A stretch of 7,393 nt of DNA from GCA-2731375 sp964462145 (GCA_964462145.1 CAYWYB010000279.1:1-7393); one strand, 5' to 3'. Numbered from the stretch's first letter, positions 1 through 5,742 are shown. Translations and numbers: made by a program. Notes: generated by a model from the sequence alone, not told the origin.

Positions 1-107
1 TAATCTACGCTCGCCAGCAATCTTGCGCCCTCTCATGAATAATTCGGGCTAGCAGGGATTGGAAAGCATTTTTTGAATGCGACTCTCGCGCGGTAGATGC
101 GGCGCAT

Positions 108-136
108 TTCGCATGTTACTGAGCCGTCGGTAATAT
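108..136 (+). promoter_or_regulatory. Possible sigma70-like promoter for the PAS_5 gene
   Basis: A TTCGCA box (108-113, four of six matches to the -35 consensus) lies 17 bases before TAATAT (131-136, four of six matches to the -10 consensus). Transcription would start near 143, only about 13 bases before the ATG at 156. No convincing Shine-Dalgarno sequence precedes that ATG, so the message could be nearly leaderless. Both boxes are imperfect and could occur by chance. Confidence 0.25.
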
Positions 137-155
137 GGTTACAATGTGATTAAGC

Positions 156-647
156 ATGAATGCGGCGGATCGAACACGATTCAAAATCAAGCGGGACCCG
201 GATTTAAATAGTCTACAATCTCCGATTTTGCGTGAAATATTTGAATTTTGGGAGAATTTGCGTGGCAATGGCGGGCTGCCGTCACGTGCTGATTTTTCCC
301 CATTGGACCTGACCGCGCGGCTGCTACCCTTTATTGCGATTGCCGATGTTCTGCGCGAAGGCGAACAGCTGCGCTTTCGCTGGCGCCTTGTTGGTACCCA
401 TATCACCGAGAAAACAGACCGGGATGTCACAGGCCGCTATTTCGAGGATATATATGGCGGCGACAATCATGATGACCTTGTCGCGGCGTATGTCTGGATG
501 GCACAAAATGCGAAACCCCTGCGCTGGTTCGGAAATTCCGAGTTCGTGGAGAAAGATTGGCTGACATTTGAATGTGTCGGTATGCCCTTGGCCAGCGACG
601 GCAAGACCGTTGATAAGCTGCTCGCGGGTATGTTTTTTGCCCAATAG
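156..647 (+). CDS. PAS_5 domain protein (single-domain PAS sensor-like protein)
   Basis: This 163-residue soluble protein has the layout of the PAS_5 family, which is common as free-standing proteins in alphaproteobacteria. Visible family features are the amphipathic FEFWENLRG stretch (residues 29-37), LPSRADFSPLDL (41-52), LLPFIAIADV (56-65), FRWRLVGTHITE (74-85) and DVTGRYFED (90-98). These are the helix, first strands and the GT...D-TGR turn of a PAS fold. There is no signal peptide, membrane segment or attached output domain. Members are mostly uncharacterised; a sensory or protein-interaction role is inferred from the fold. The ATG at 156 gives the normal family N-terminus, but its ribosome site is weak. 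It lies 132 bases before a histidine kinase on the same strand, so it could feed a signal into that pathway, but nothing in the sequence proves this. The ligand is unknown. Confidence 0.8.
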   Translation: MNAADRTRFKIKRDPDLNSLQSPILREIFEFWENLRGNGGLPSRADFSPLDLTARLLPFIAIADVLREGEQLRFRWRLVGTHITEKTDRDVTGRYFEDIYGGDNHDDLVAAYVWMAQNAKPLRWFGNSEFVEKDWLTFECVGMPLASDGKTVDKLLAGMFFAQ

Positions 648-766
648 GCGTTTTAGCGTCCGGTTGTGAATATTTGTCCGGCAGCCGTTCCCGGCGAGAA
701 AGATTTTCTTAATCTATAGCGTGCACCCTCTGGTGGTTTTGAGTGTTGGGCCAATACGGCCTTGTT

Positions 767-771
767 GGAGG
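767..771 (+). promoter_or_regulatory. Ribosome binding site that sets the kinase start
   Basis: GGAGG ends 8 bases before the GTG at 780, an ideal spacing. The same frame also has an upstream TTG at 762, but that codon lies before this site and has no Shine-Dalgarno of its own. The GTG at 780 is therefore preferred. Confidence 0.65.
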
Positions 772-779
772 ATGTTTGC

Positions 780-2072
780 GTGGATGGAGCTATAGGGCAT
801 GCGGCTTGGGGTGAGTCCCCAGCTCATGGCGAGACGGCGGTATTGGAGGCGATTGCCTCCGGCAAGCCCCTGTCTGATATCCTCGCGCTTTTGCTGCGGA
901 CAACGGAGCAGCAATGCGCCGGCATGATTGGCAGCATCCTGACCTTGGAAGACGGAAAGTTGCTGGCCGGAGTGCCGAACCGGTTGCCGGATTTTTACAA
1001 TGAGGCGATTGACCGACTGGAGATCGGCGAGGGGGTCGGCTCATGCGGTACGGCGGCCGCTCGTGGCGAATTGGTTGTCGTGGAAAATATTTCCGAGCAT
1101 CCGTTCTGGCGGCCCTTTTTGCCGTTGACGACCAAGGCCGGGTTGGAGGCCTGTTGGTCGTTGCCGATCAAGGATGCCGCGGGGCAGGTGCTGGGGACGT
1201 TCGCACTGTATTACGACGAGGCCCGCGCGCCCACGGATATGGAACTCGCGGTGGCCCGGCGAGCGGCGCATTTGGCGGCCATCGCCATGGTCAAACACCG
1301 CACGGAAGCGGATCTGATCAATTCGAAGGAAGAGGCGGAAGCGGCCAATCACGCCAAATCGGTGTTTTTGGCCCAGATGAGTCACGAGTTGCGAACGCCC
1401 TTGAACGCGATTATTGGTTTCTCCGATATGATGCGGCAGCAAGTGCTGGGGCCGCTGCCAGACCGTTATCGTGAATACGCCGTTCATGTAAGCGATAGTG
1501 GCCAGCACCTATTGCGCATCATCGGCGATGTCCTTGATCTGGCCAAGGTCGAGGCGGGCGAGATTAAGCTGCATGAAGCACCCGTGGATCTGGGCAATTT
1601 AATTAATGATACCGCCGCCCTGGTTCGCCCGCCGGGCGAGGATGTCAAGGTTCACTTGGCGGTGCGCGTTGACCCGGACCTGCCGCGCTTGATGGGCGAT
1701 GAATTGCGTATCAAGCAGATCCTGCTGAACCTGTTGTCGAATGCCCTGAAGTTTACCGAAGATGGCTTGGTCATCGCACGTGCCGATCTGGTGGACGGCC
1801 GAATTTGCCTGTCGGTTGAAGACAGCGGCAGGGGAATGAACGAGGCCGATATCGAAGTTGCGCTTCTGCCCTTTGGACAGGTTGAGAGCGAGACGTTGAC
1901 CAACCCATCGCAAGGCACCGGCCTGGGTCTGCCTTTGACCCGCTCCTTGGCCGAACTGCACCAGGCTGTATTGATGATCGACAGCAATAAGGGATCGGGG
2001 ACACGGGTCCTCATCACCTTCCCTCGGACGCGGACAATGGCGCCCGCCACTCATTCCCTGGCCCAGGCATAA
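780..2072 (+). CDS. Soluble GAF-domain sensor histidine kinase
   Basis: This predicted 430-residue kinase is cytoplasmic, with no membrane segments. A GAF domain covers about residues 20-172, including GEGVGSCGTAAARGE (83-97). A short helical linker leads to a HisKA domain with the phospho-acceptor His202 in MSHELRTPLNAIIGF. The HATPase domain follows: N box around 313-326 (QILLNLLSNALKFT), G1 box VEDSGRGM (346-353), F box PFGQV (364-368) and G2 box GTGLGLPL (379-386). The core resembles the PleC/DivJ kinase group of alphaproteobacteria. ATP-dependent autophosphorylation at His202 and transfer to a separate response regulator are expected, but neither a receiver domain nor a regulator gene is in the window. 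The GAF ligand is unknown; cysteines lie at 46, 89 and 125. The GTG start at 780 is chosen from the ribosome site; a TTG at 762 would add six residues. Confidence 0.92.
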   Translation: MDGAIGHAAWGESPAHGETAVLEAIASGKPLSDILALLLRTTEQQCAGMIGSILTLEDGKLLAGVPNRLPDFYNEAIDRLEIGEGVGSCGTAAARGELVVVENISEHPFWRPFLPLTTKAGLEACWSLPIKDAAGQVLGTFALYYDEARAPTDMELAVARRAAHLAAIAMVKHRTEADLINSKEEAEAANHAKSVFLAQMSHELRTPLNAIIGFSDMMRQQVLGPLPDRYREYAVHVSDSGQHLLRIIGDVLDLAKVEAGEIKLHEAPVDLGNLINDTAALVRPPGEDVKVHLAVRVDPDLPRLMGDELRIKQILLNLLSNALKFTEDGLVIARADLVDGRICLSVEDSGRGMNEADIEVALLPFGQVESETLTNPSQGTGLGLPLTRSLAELHQAVLMIDSNKGSGTRVLITFPRTRTMAPATHSLAQA

Positions 2073-2332
2073 GATTCGGCCCGCTGTTCCGATCCGCCTA
2101 TTGGCTGGCGGGATTGGGCTGCCATCGAAATCGTCTTTCGTTGCCAGTTTCCGGAATAGCTCCGCCGCCGCGGCTTGGCGGCACTATCATGGGCCTCGGC
2201 GTGAGGCCGCATGACGCCGTATGAGATGACGGATGCGGCGGATAACCATCAAGACAGGCCACGATTTGCAAGTTATTCTTCCGCCCTGGTAAGTATGGCG
2301 ATGAAGATCAAATTGTTGGAAGTCTTTGCGTA
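2073..2332. other. Intergenic stretch with several hairpins, no gene seen
   Basis: No plausible coding frame is visible here. Three inverted repeats follow one another. The first, at 2092-2114, pairs ATCCGCC with GGCGGGAT with one bulged base. The second, at 2164-2182, pairs GCCGCC with GGCGGC around a 7-base loop. The third, at 2188-2213, pairs CATG/GGCCTC with GAGGCC/CATG with one bulge and a GGCGT loop. None is followed by a T run, so none is a classic intrinsic terminator. They could help end the kinase transcript or structure the leader of the next gene. A weak GGAAG ribosome site (2318-2322) precedes the ATG at 2333. Confidence 0.4.
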
Positions 2333-3367
2333 ATGAGCACTAAATTTGGCCGCTTGGCGGAATATCCCCGCGTCTCGCTCTCGGTACAGCCGACAGTGAT
2401 ACAGTCCGCGCCAAGGTTGTCGGCGGAACTTGGCCTAAGCCTGTCCGTGAAGCGGGATGATATGACCGGCCTGGCCTTCGGCGGTAACAAGACCCGGCAG
2501 TTGGAATTTTACTTTGGCGCGGCCCAGGAACAGGGCGCCGATACCATTGTCATTACCGGCGCGGTGCAATCGAACTACGTTCGCGTGGCCGCCGCCGCCG
2601 CCGCCCGTCTGGGCATGGATATCCATGTCCAGTCGGAAGAACGGGTGCCCGACGTGGATGCCACCTATCGACAGTCCGGCAATGTTCTGCTGGGTGATTT
2701 GCTTGGCGTTCATCGTCATGCCTATCCCTCCGGCGAGGACGAGGAGGGTGCGGACAGGGCGGTGCAGGCCATTGCCGAGAGTCTGCGGGCCGAGGGCCGA
2801 AAGCCCTATGTCATCCCCCTGGCGCCCGGCAATCCGCCGCTCGGTGCGCTGGGCTATGTTCTGGCGGCGGGCGAGATCATGGCGCAGCTGCAGGCCAGTG
2901 GCACCAGGATCGATGCCATTGTCATAGGTTCGGGCAGTGGTTTCAGCCATGCCGGCCTGCTGTTCGGTCTGCGTGCCCTGGGCCAAGGCATGGCGGTGCA
3001 TGGCATCTGCGTGCGCCGAAATGCCCAGGCGCAGGCAGTGCGGATTGGTCTGCAATGCGCCGAACTGGCCAGCATGCTGGGTTTGCAGGCGATGGTTTCG
3101 GAACAAGATATAAATCTGTTCGATGGTGTGTTGGCGCCCGGCTATGGCCAATTGAACCCGGCGACGGCGGACGCCATCGTTCTGGCCGCGCGCTGCGAAG
3201 GCCTGTTCCTGGACCCGGTTTATACCGGCAAGGCAATGGCTGGGCTGATGGCCCTGGCCGCGAACAGAACCCTGCCCGAGGGCGGCAACGTACTGTTCGT
3301 GCACACTGGCGGTACCCCGGCCATTTTCGCCTATGGTCCGCAGCTGCAGCACTGGGTGGAACCCTGA
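2333..3367 (+). CDS. PLP-dependent D-cysteine desulfhydrase / ACC deaminase family enzyme
   Basis: This 344-residue protein has the full length of the fold-type II PLP family that includes D-cysteine desulfhydrase (DcyD), L-cysteate sulfo-lyase (CuyA) and ACC deaminase. The PLP-binding lysine is Lys53 in FGGNKTRQLE. The substrate loop is GAVQSNYVR (76-84), the SGNVLL segment is at 115-120, and the phosphate-binding glycine loop is GSGSGFSHAGL (199-209). Near the C-terminus come DPVYTGK (294-300) and HTGGTPAIFAY (324-334). ACC deaminases carry a Tyr-Glu pair and a HLGGAP motif at the last two sites; Tyr297-Thr298 and HTGGT here argue for a desulfhydrase or sulfo-lyase-type reaction on a sulfur amino acid, giving pyruvate, ammonia and a sulfur product. 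Tyr82 replaces the His or Gln often found after QSN, so the exact substrate is open. It seems monocistronic, with 123 bases to the next gene. Confidence 0.87.
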   Translation: MSTKFGRLAEYPRVSLSVQPTVIQSAPRLSAELGLSLSVKRDDMTGLAFGGNKTRQLEFYFGAAQEQGADTIVITGAVQSNYVRVAAAAAARLGMDIHVQSEERVPDVDATYRQSGNVLLGDLLGVHRHAYPSGEDEEGADRAVQAIAESLRAEGRKPYVIPLAPGNPPLGALGYVLAAGEIMAQLQASGTRIDAIVIGSGSGFSHAGLLFGLRALGQGMAVHGICVRRNAQAQAVRIGLQCAELASMLGLQAMVSEQDINLFDGVLAPGYGQLNPATADAIVLAARCEGLFLDPVYTGKAMAGLMALAANRTLPEGGNVLFVHTGGTPAIFAYGPQLQHWVEP

Positions 3368-3490
3368 GAATAGCCGGATGAGGTTGAACAGGATACTGAA
3401 GACACCCATTTATTAATTGGTTACAAAATCTTTTGCGTCTTTTTTCTCCGACTTACGTCTATTGCACTGGATAGAGTACGGGAGGATGGC
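3368..3490 (+). promoter_or_regulatory. AT-rich leader of the sigma/arsM unit, likely promoter region
   Basis: This is the only sizeable gap before the four-gene unit, so its promoter should lie here. The stretch 3404-3465 is visibly AT-richer than its surroundings. It holds a short palindrome CAAAATCTTTTG (3424-3435) and two direct CGTCT copies starting at 3436 and 3456, exactly 20 bases apart, about two helical turns. Neither a clear sigma70 promoter nor a GGAAC-type ECF -35 box is convincing. A strong GGAGG (3481-3485) sits 5 bases before the ATG at 3491. The regulatory reading is inference. Confidence 0.35.
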
Positions 3491-3757
3491 ATGAGCGAGA
3501 TAACGTCACGATCCGGTTGTCCCATGAGCGCCATGTGTAGGGGAATGGCCGCTAAACCTCATTCAGGTTTGTCTGGACTGGCGATGATGCTTCCCGGTTT
3601 GGTCCTCATCTGTTTTGGCATACTGGTCTTGATCTATCCGCAGGTTCTGGCGTGGCTAATTGGCGCCGTGCTGATTGCAATGGGTCTTGGCGCGCTGTTC
3701 ATGGTTAAGGCCATGCGGAATTTCGCCGCTCGGATGGATAGCGGGATGGTTAAATGA
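3491..3757 (+). CDS. Small two-helix membrane protein with N-terminal Cys/Met motif
   Basis: This 88-residue protein is not confidently recognised. Its N-terminus (about 1-28) is polar and contains a GCPMSAMCRGM motif (9-19), with Cys10 and Cys16 plus Met12, Met15 and Met19. Two hydrophobic segments follow, about 30-48 and 52-72, separated by YPQ (49-51); the tail is short and basic to neutral. The paired helices with a Pro turn loosely resemble small DUF3096-like membrane proteins, a tentative likeness only. Eleven of 88 residues are Met, and the Cys/Met cluster could bind a soft metal or metalloid. The stop overlaps the start of the sigma factor gene (ATGA, 3754-3757), so translation of the two is probably coupled. 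That position fits a membrane partner or regulator of the sigma factor, although no known anti-sigma motif is visible. The start is backed by GGAGG 5 bases upstream. Confidence 0.8.
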   Translation: MSEITSRSGCPMSAMCRGMAAKPHSGLSGLAMMLPGLVLICFGILVLIYPQVLAWLIGAVLIAMGLGALFMVKAMRNFAARMDSGMVK

Positions 3758-4344
3758 GCTTGACCGATATGAGGTCCGAAGGCGCCGCTGACGACGGCCC
3801 GGTTGGTGCGCTGTGGCGAGATTATCGGGAAAGATTACTGGCGTTCGTGCGGGGCCGTGTCGAATCCGCCGATGCAGCCGAGGATATCCTGCAAGAAGCC
3901 TTTATCAAAATTCACAGGAACCTGCATACCCTGCAGGCCACGGAGCGTCTGGAAAGCTGGATTTATCAAATTGTCCGCAATGCCGTGATCGACCATTATC
4001 GGGCGCGCAAGGTGTTTGATGAGTTGCCGCAAAACCTTGCGGCGCCTCAGTGGGAGGAAGAAGAGCAAGCGCGGCACGAGATCGCGGCCTGCCTCGTCCC
4101 CATGATAGAAGCTCTGCCGCCAGCCTATGGCGAGGCCCTCAAACTGTCGGAAATTGATGGCTTGAAACAAAGGCAGGTGGCGGAAAAACTGGGCCTATCC
4201 CTGTCAGGGGCTAAATCTCGCGTACAAAGGGGCCGTGCCATGGTCGGCGAGATGTTGTCGGATTGCTGCCGGTTCGAGCGTGACCATCGTGGCACCATGG
4301 TTGGCTACGAGCCCAGGAATTTTGACTGTTCGGCCTGCAGCTAA
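3754..4344 (+). CDS. sigZ: SigZ-like ECF RNA polymerase sigma factor
   Basis: This 196-residue protein has the two-domain ECF sigma layout. Region 2 spans about residues 20-86, with AAEDILQEAFIKIHRNL (41-57) for core binding and LESWIYQIVRNAVIDHYRARK (from 66) for -10 recognition. Region 4 spans about 112-166, with LPPAYGEALKLSEIDGLKQ (from 121) and the helix-turn-helix QVAEKLGLSLSGAKSRVQRGR (141-161) for -35 recognition. The SGAKSRVQRGR ending and the following DCC-F-D-RG-Y-PR tail (170-188) are typical of proteins named SigZ. The tail adds Cys171, Cys172, His178, Cys192 and Cys195, a possible metal or metalloid site. No zinc-finger anti-sigma gene is adjacent; the gene overlaps the small membrane protein gene by ATGA and precedes arsM. 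Autoregulation and control of arsM are likely but inferred. The symbol reflects family likeness, not proven equivalence to Bacillus SigZ. Confidence 0.9.
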   Translation: MSLTDMRSEGAADDGPVGALWRDYRERLLAFVRGRVESADAAEDILQEAFIKIHRNLHTLQATERLESWIYQIVRNAVIDHYRARKVFDELPQNLAAPQWEEEEQARHEIAACLVPMIEALPPAYGEALKLSEIDGLKQRQVAEKLGLSLSGAKSRVQRGRAMVGEMLSDCCRFERDHRGTMVGYEPRNFDCSACS

Positions 4345-4350
4345 AGAATT

Positions 4351-4360
4351 NNNNNNNNNN
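4351..4360. other. Assembly gap (10 Ns)
   Basis: Ten undetermined bases lie between the sigma factor stop (4344) and the arsM start (4418). A run of exactly ten is often a scaffolding placeholder, so the true distance and content are unknown. The genes on both sides are complete, and their order fits one operon, but a short missing gene or promoter cannot be excluded. Confidence 0.95.
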
Positions 4361-4404
4361 GTCTACGGGAATAACAGCGGCAGTGATTGCCAGCCTGATT
4401 TTCG

Positions 4405-4410
4405 AAGGAG
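4405..4410 (+). promoter_or_regulatory. Ribosome binding site fixing the arsM start
   Basis: AAGGAG ends 7 bases before the ATG at 4418. The same frame stays open upstream through the N gap, but only 4418 has a good ribosome site and gives a normal ArsM N-terminus. Confidence 0.8.
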
Positions 4411-4417
4411 TTGGAAA

Positions 4418-5179
4418 ATGCCTACAGCGCAACGCGAAGAAATCAAACGCAAGGTGCGTGAAACCTATGGCCAGATAGCAGCGGCGGAGACCTCTGGCTG
4501 TGGCTGTAGTTGCTCTGCCTCGCGCAGTTACAGTCAAGCCGAGCTGGAGAGTATTCCCAAGGGCGCCGATCTGGGCCTGGGCAGCGGTAATCCCAATGCC
4601 ATCGCCCAGATTAAACCGGGCGAGACGGTTATGGATCTGGGCAGTGGCGGTGGTATCGACTGTTTCCTGGCCGCCAAGGCCAGTGGTGGGACAGGCCATA
4701 TTATCGGCGTCGATATGACGCCGGAAATGGTCAGCCGGGCCCGTGGCAACGCGGTGGAGGGAGGCTATGACAACGTCGAATTTCGCCTTGGTGAAATCGA
4801 GAGCCTGCCGGTTGCGGATGCCAGCGTCGATGTCATCATGTCGAACTGCGTGGTCAATCTTTCGACTGATAAGGCCGCCGTCTACCGGGAGGCTTTCCGG
4901 GCTCTGAAACCCGGCGGGCGGCTGGCTATATCGGATGTGGTGACAACCGCGGATCTGCCCGACGAAGCGCGCGGCGATCTGGAACGCCATGCGGCCTGTA
5001 TCTCGGGCGCGGCCTCGATCAATGAGCTGCGGGTTATCCTTGGCCGTGCCGGTTTCACGGACATTCAAATTCGGCCCAAGGACGATGGCCGTGAGCGCCC
5101 GGATACTTGGGTGCCCAGCGGCGATATCGGCCAATATACGGTTTCAGCCATTATCGAAGCAGTGAAGCCGTTGGCTTAA
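4418..5179 (+). CDS. arsM: Arsenite S-adenosylmethionine methyltransferase
   Basis: This 253-residue enzyme transfers methyl groups from S-adenosylmethionine to trivalent arsenic, giving methylated, partly volatile arsenicals; it acts in the cytoplasm. The SAM fold is plain: motif I VMDLGSGGGIDCF (71-83), the acidic end of strand 2 IIGVDMTPEM (95-104), RLGEIESLPVAD (123-134), VIMSNCVVNLS (139-149) and the post-motif LKPGGRLAISDVV (163-175). The three cysteines expected for ArsM are present: Cys82 in GIDCF, Cys144 in SNCVVNL and Cys194 in CISGA. An extra N-terminal cluster, CGCSC (28-32), follows the usual YGQIA helix. The length is normal for compact bacterial ArsM, without the C-terminal extension of larger forms. 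No arsR or arsenite pump gene is nearby; the neighbours are a SigZ-like sigma factor and an AhpD-like protein 38 bases downstream. Selectivity for arsenic over other metalloids is inferred from the motifs. Confidence 0.95.
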   Translation: MPTAQREEIKRKVRETYGQIAAAETSGCGCSCSASRSYSQAELESIPKGADLGLGSGNPNAIAQIKPGETVMDLGSGGGIDCFLAAKASGGTGHIIGVDMTPEMVSRARGNAVEGGYDNVEFRLGEIESLPVADASVDVIMSNCVVNLSTDKAAVYREAFRALKPGGRLAISDVVTTADLPDEARGDLERHAACISGAASINELRVILGRAGFTDIQIRPKDDGRERPDTWVPSGDIGQYTVSAIIEAVKPLA

Positions 5180-5207
5180 AGCTGCATCAATGCCGGCGTG
5201 AAATGAT

Positions 5208-5213
5208 AAGGAG
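5208..5213 (+). promoter_or_regulatory. Ribosome binding site fixing the AhpD-like start
   Basis: AAGGAG precedes tandem ATG codons at 5218 (4-base gap) and 5221 (7-base gap). The frame is open back to 5107 inside arsM, but that upstream part lacks a ribosome site and matches no family sequence. Confidence 0.7.
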
Positions 5214-5217
5214 TGTC

Positions 5218-5682
5218 ATGATGACGATGCGATTGAAGGAGCGGGAACTGGCCGCTGTGGCGGCTTCGGTCGCCGCTGGGTGCAAGCCGTGTATGGACTA
5301 CCACGTCAAGGCAGCCGGCGAGGCCAAGGCGTTGGAGCATGAAGTCCGCCAGGCCATTGACGCCGCATTGGACGTCAGTGAGAACGCGCGGGCGATCATG
5401 CGGGCTCATGCTCTGGCTCACTTTGGCGGCGGTATAGATGCCACGGCGGATAAGGGTGATGAGGTGACGCGGATCGGTGAATTGATGGCTATTGCGGCTG
5501 CTGTTGCCGTTAACTGCACCACGAGTTTGGCGCATCATTTGGCCGCCGCCAGGACACTTGGCGTTGCCGAGAGCGAAATTGCCGATGTGCTTAAACTGGC
5601 GGCCTTCGTCAGGGGCAAGGCGGCCTCGCACGTTGATAAAATGGTCGCCGCCGGGGAAGCCGTGAGGGATGACGCCGCATAA
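5218..5682 (+). CDS. Tandem carboxymuconolactone decarboxylase / AhpD-like protein
   Basis: This 154-residue, all-helical protein belongs to the AhpD/carboxymuconolactone decarboxylase superfamily. The first half has the AhpD catalytic arrangement Glu10-x11-Cys22-x2-Cys25-x3-His29 (GCKPCMDYH), expected to undergo dithiol/disulfide cycling in peroxide reduction. The second half repeats the same spacing: Glu88-x11-Cys100-x2-Ser103-x3-His107 (NCTTSLAHH), with Ser in place of the second Cys. The protein therefore looks like an internal duplication with one complete and one altered site. It lies 38 bases after arsM and ends 26 bases before a strong terminator, so it is probably the last gene of the unit. 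Related CMD proteins occur beside arsenic and arsenosugar genes, where they are described only as peroxidase-like. A thiol or peroxide role alongside ArsM is inference. The ATG at 5221 is an equally possible start. Confidence 0.88.
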   Translation: MMTMRLKERELAAVAASVAAGCKPCMDYHVKAAGEAKALEHEVRQAIDAALDVSENARAIMRAHALAHFGGGIDATADKGDEVTRIGELMAIAAAVAVNCTTSLAHHLAAARTLGVAESEIADVLKLAAFVRGKAASHVDKMVAAGEAVRDDAA

Positions 5683-5708
5683 AAAGGTACTCAGGGCTTG
5701 AGAGACAC

Positions 5709-5742
5709 GGGGTCGGGTTAATTCAACCCGGCCCCTTTTTTT
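5709..5742 (+). terminator. Strong intrinsic terminator ending the sigma/arsM unit
   Basis: An 11-base-pair stem pairs GGGGTCGGGTT (5709-5719) with AACCCGGCCCC (5725-5735) around a 5-base loop; the only non-Watson-Crick pair is a T-G wobble. Seven Ts follow at 5736-5742. It separates the four-gene unit from the CoA transferase gene, which must have its own promoter within 5743-5830 or depend on read-through. Confidence 0.94.

Noticed and set aside
1..155. Possible tail of an upstream gene at the left edge
   Set aside because: Short open frames exist (for example one ending at the TAG at 50-52), but none can be preferred and none shows a recognisable sequence.
762..779. TTG start for the histidine kinase
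   Set aside because: The GGAGG at 767-771 lies after this codon and is ideally placed for the GTG at 780.
1041..1508. Minus-strand frame opposite the kinase
   Set aside because: Overlaps the GAF and HisKA domains, shows low-complexity Arg/His-rich translation and lacks a family signature.
2435..3409. Long minus-strand open frame opposite the PLP enzyme gene
   Set aside because: It mirrors the codon bias of a well-recognised enzyme on the plus strand and its translation resembles no protein family.
3424..3446. Intrinsic terminator for the PLP enzyme gene
   Set aside because: CAAAATCTTTTG followed by a T-rich run looks superficially similar, but the stem is AT-rich with a two-base centre and cannot form a stable terminator hairpin.
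4235..4417. Upstream extension of the arsM frame through the Ns and into the sigma factor gene
   Set aside because: It crosses undetermined bases, overlaps a clear sigma factor tail in another frame, matches no ArsM N-terminus, and the ribosome site at 4405-4410 fixes the start at 4418.
5107..5217. Upstream extension of the AhpD-like gene into arsM
   Set aside because: No ribosome site, no family likeness in the extra residues, and AAGGAG at 5208-5213 points to 5218 or 5221.
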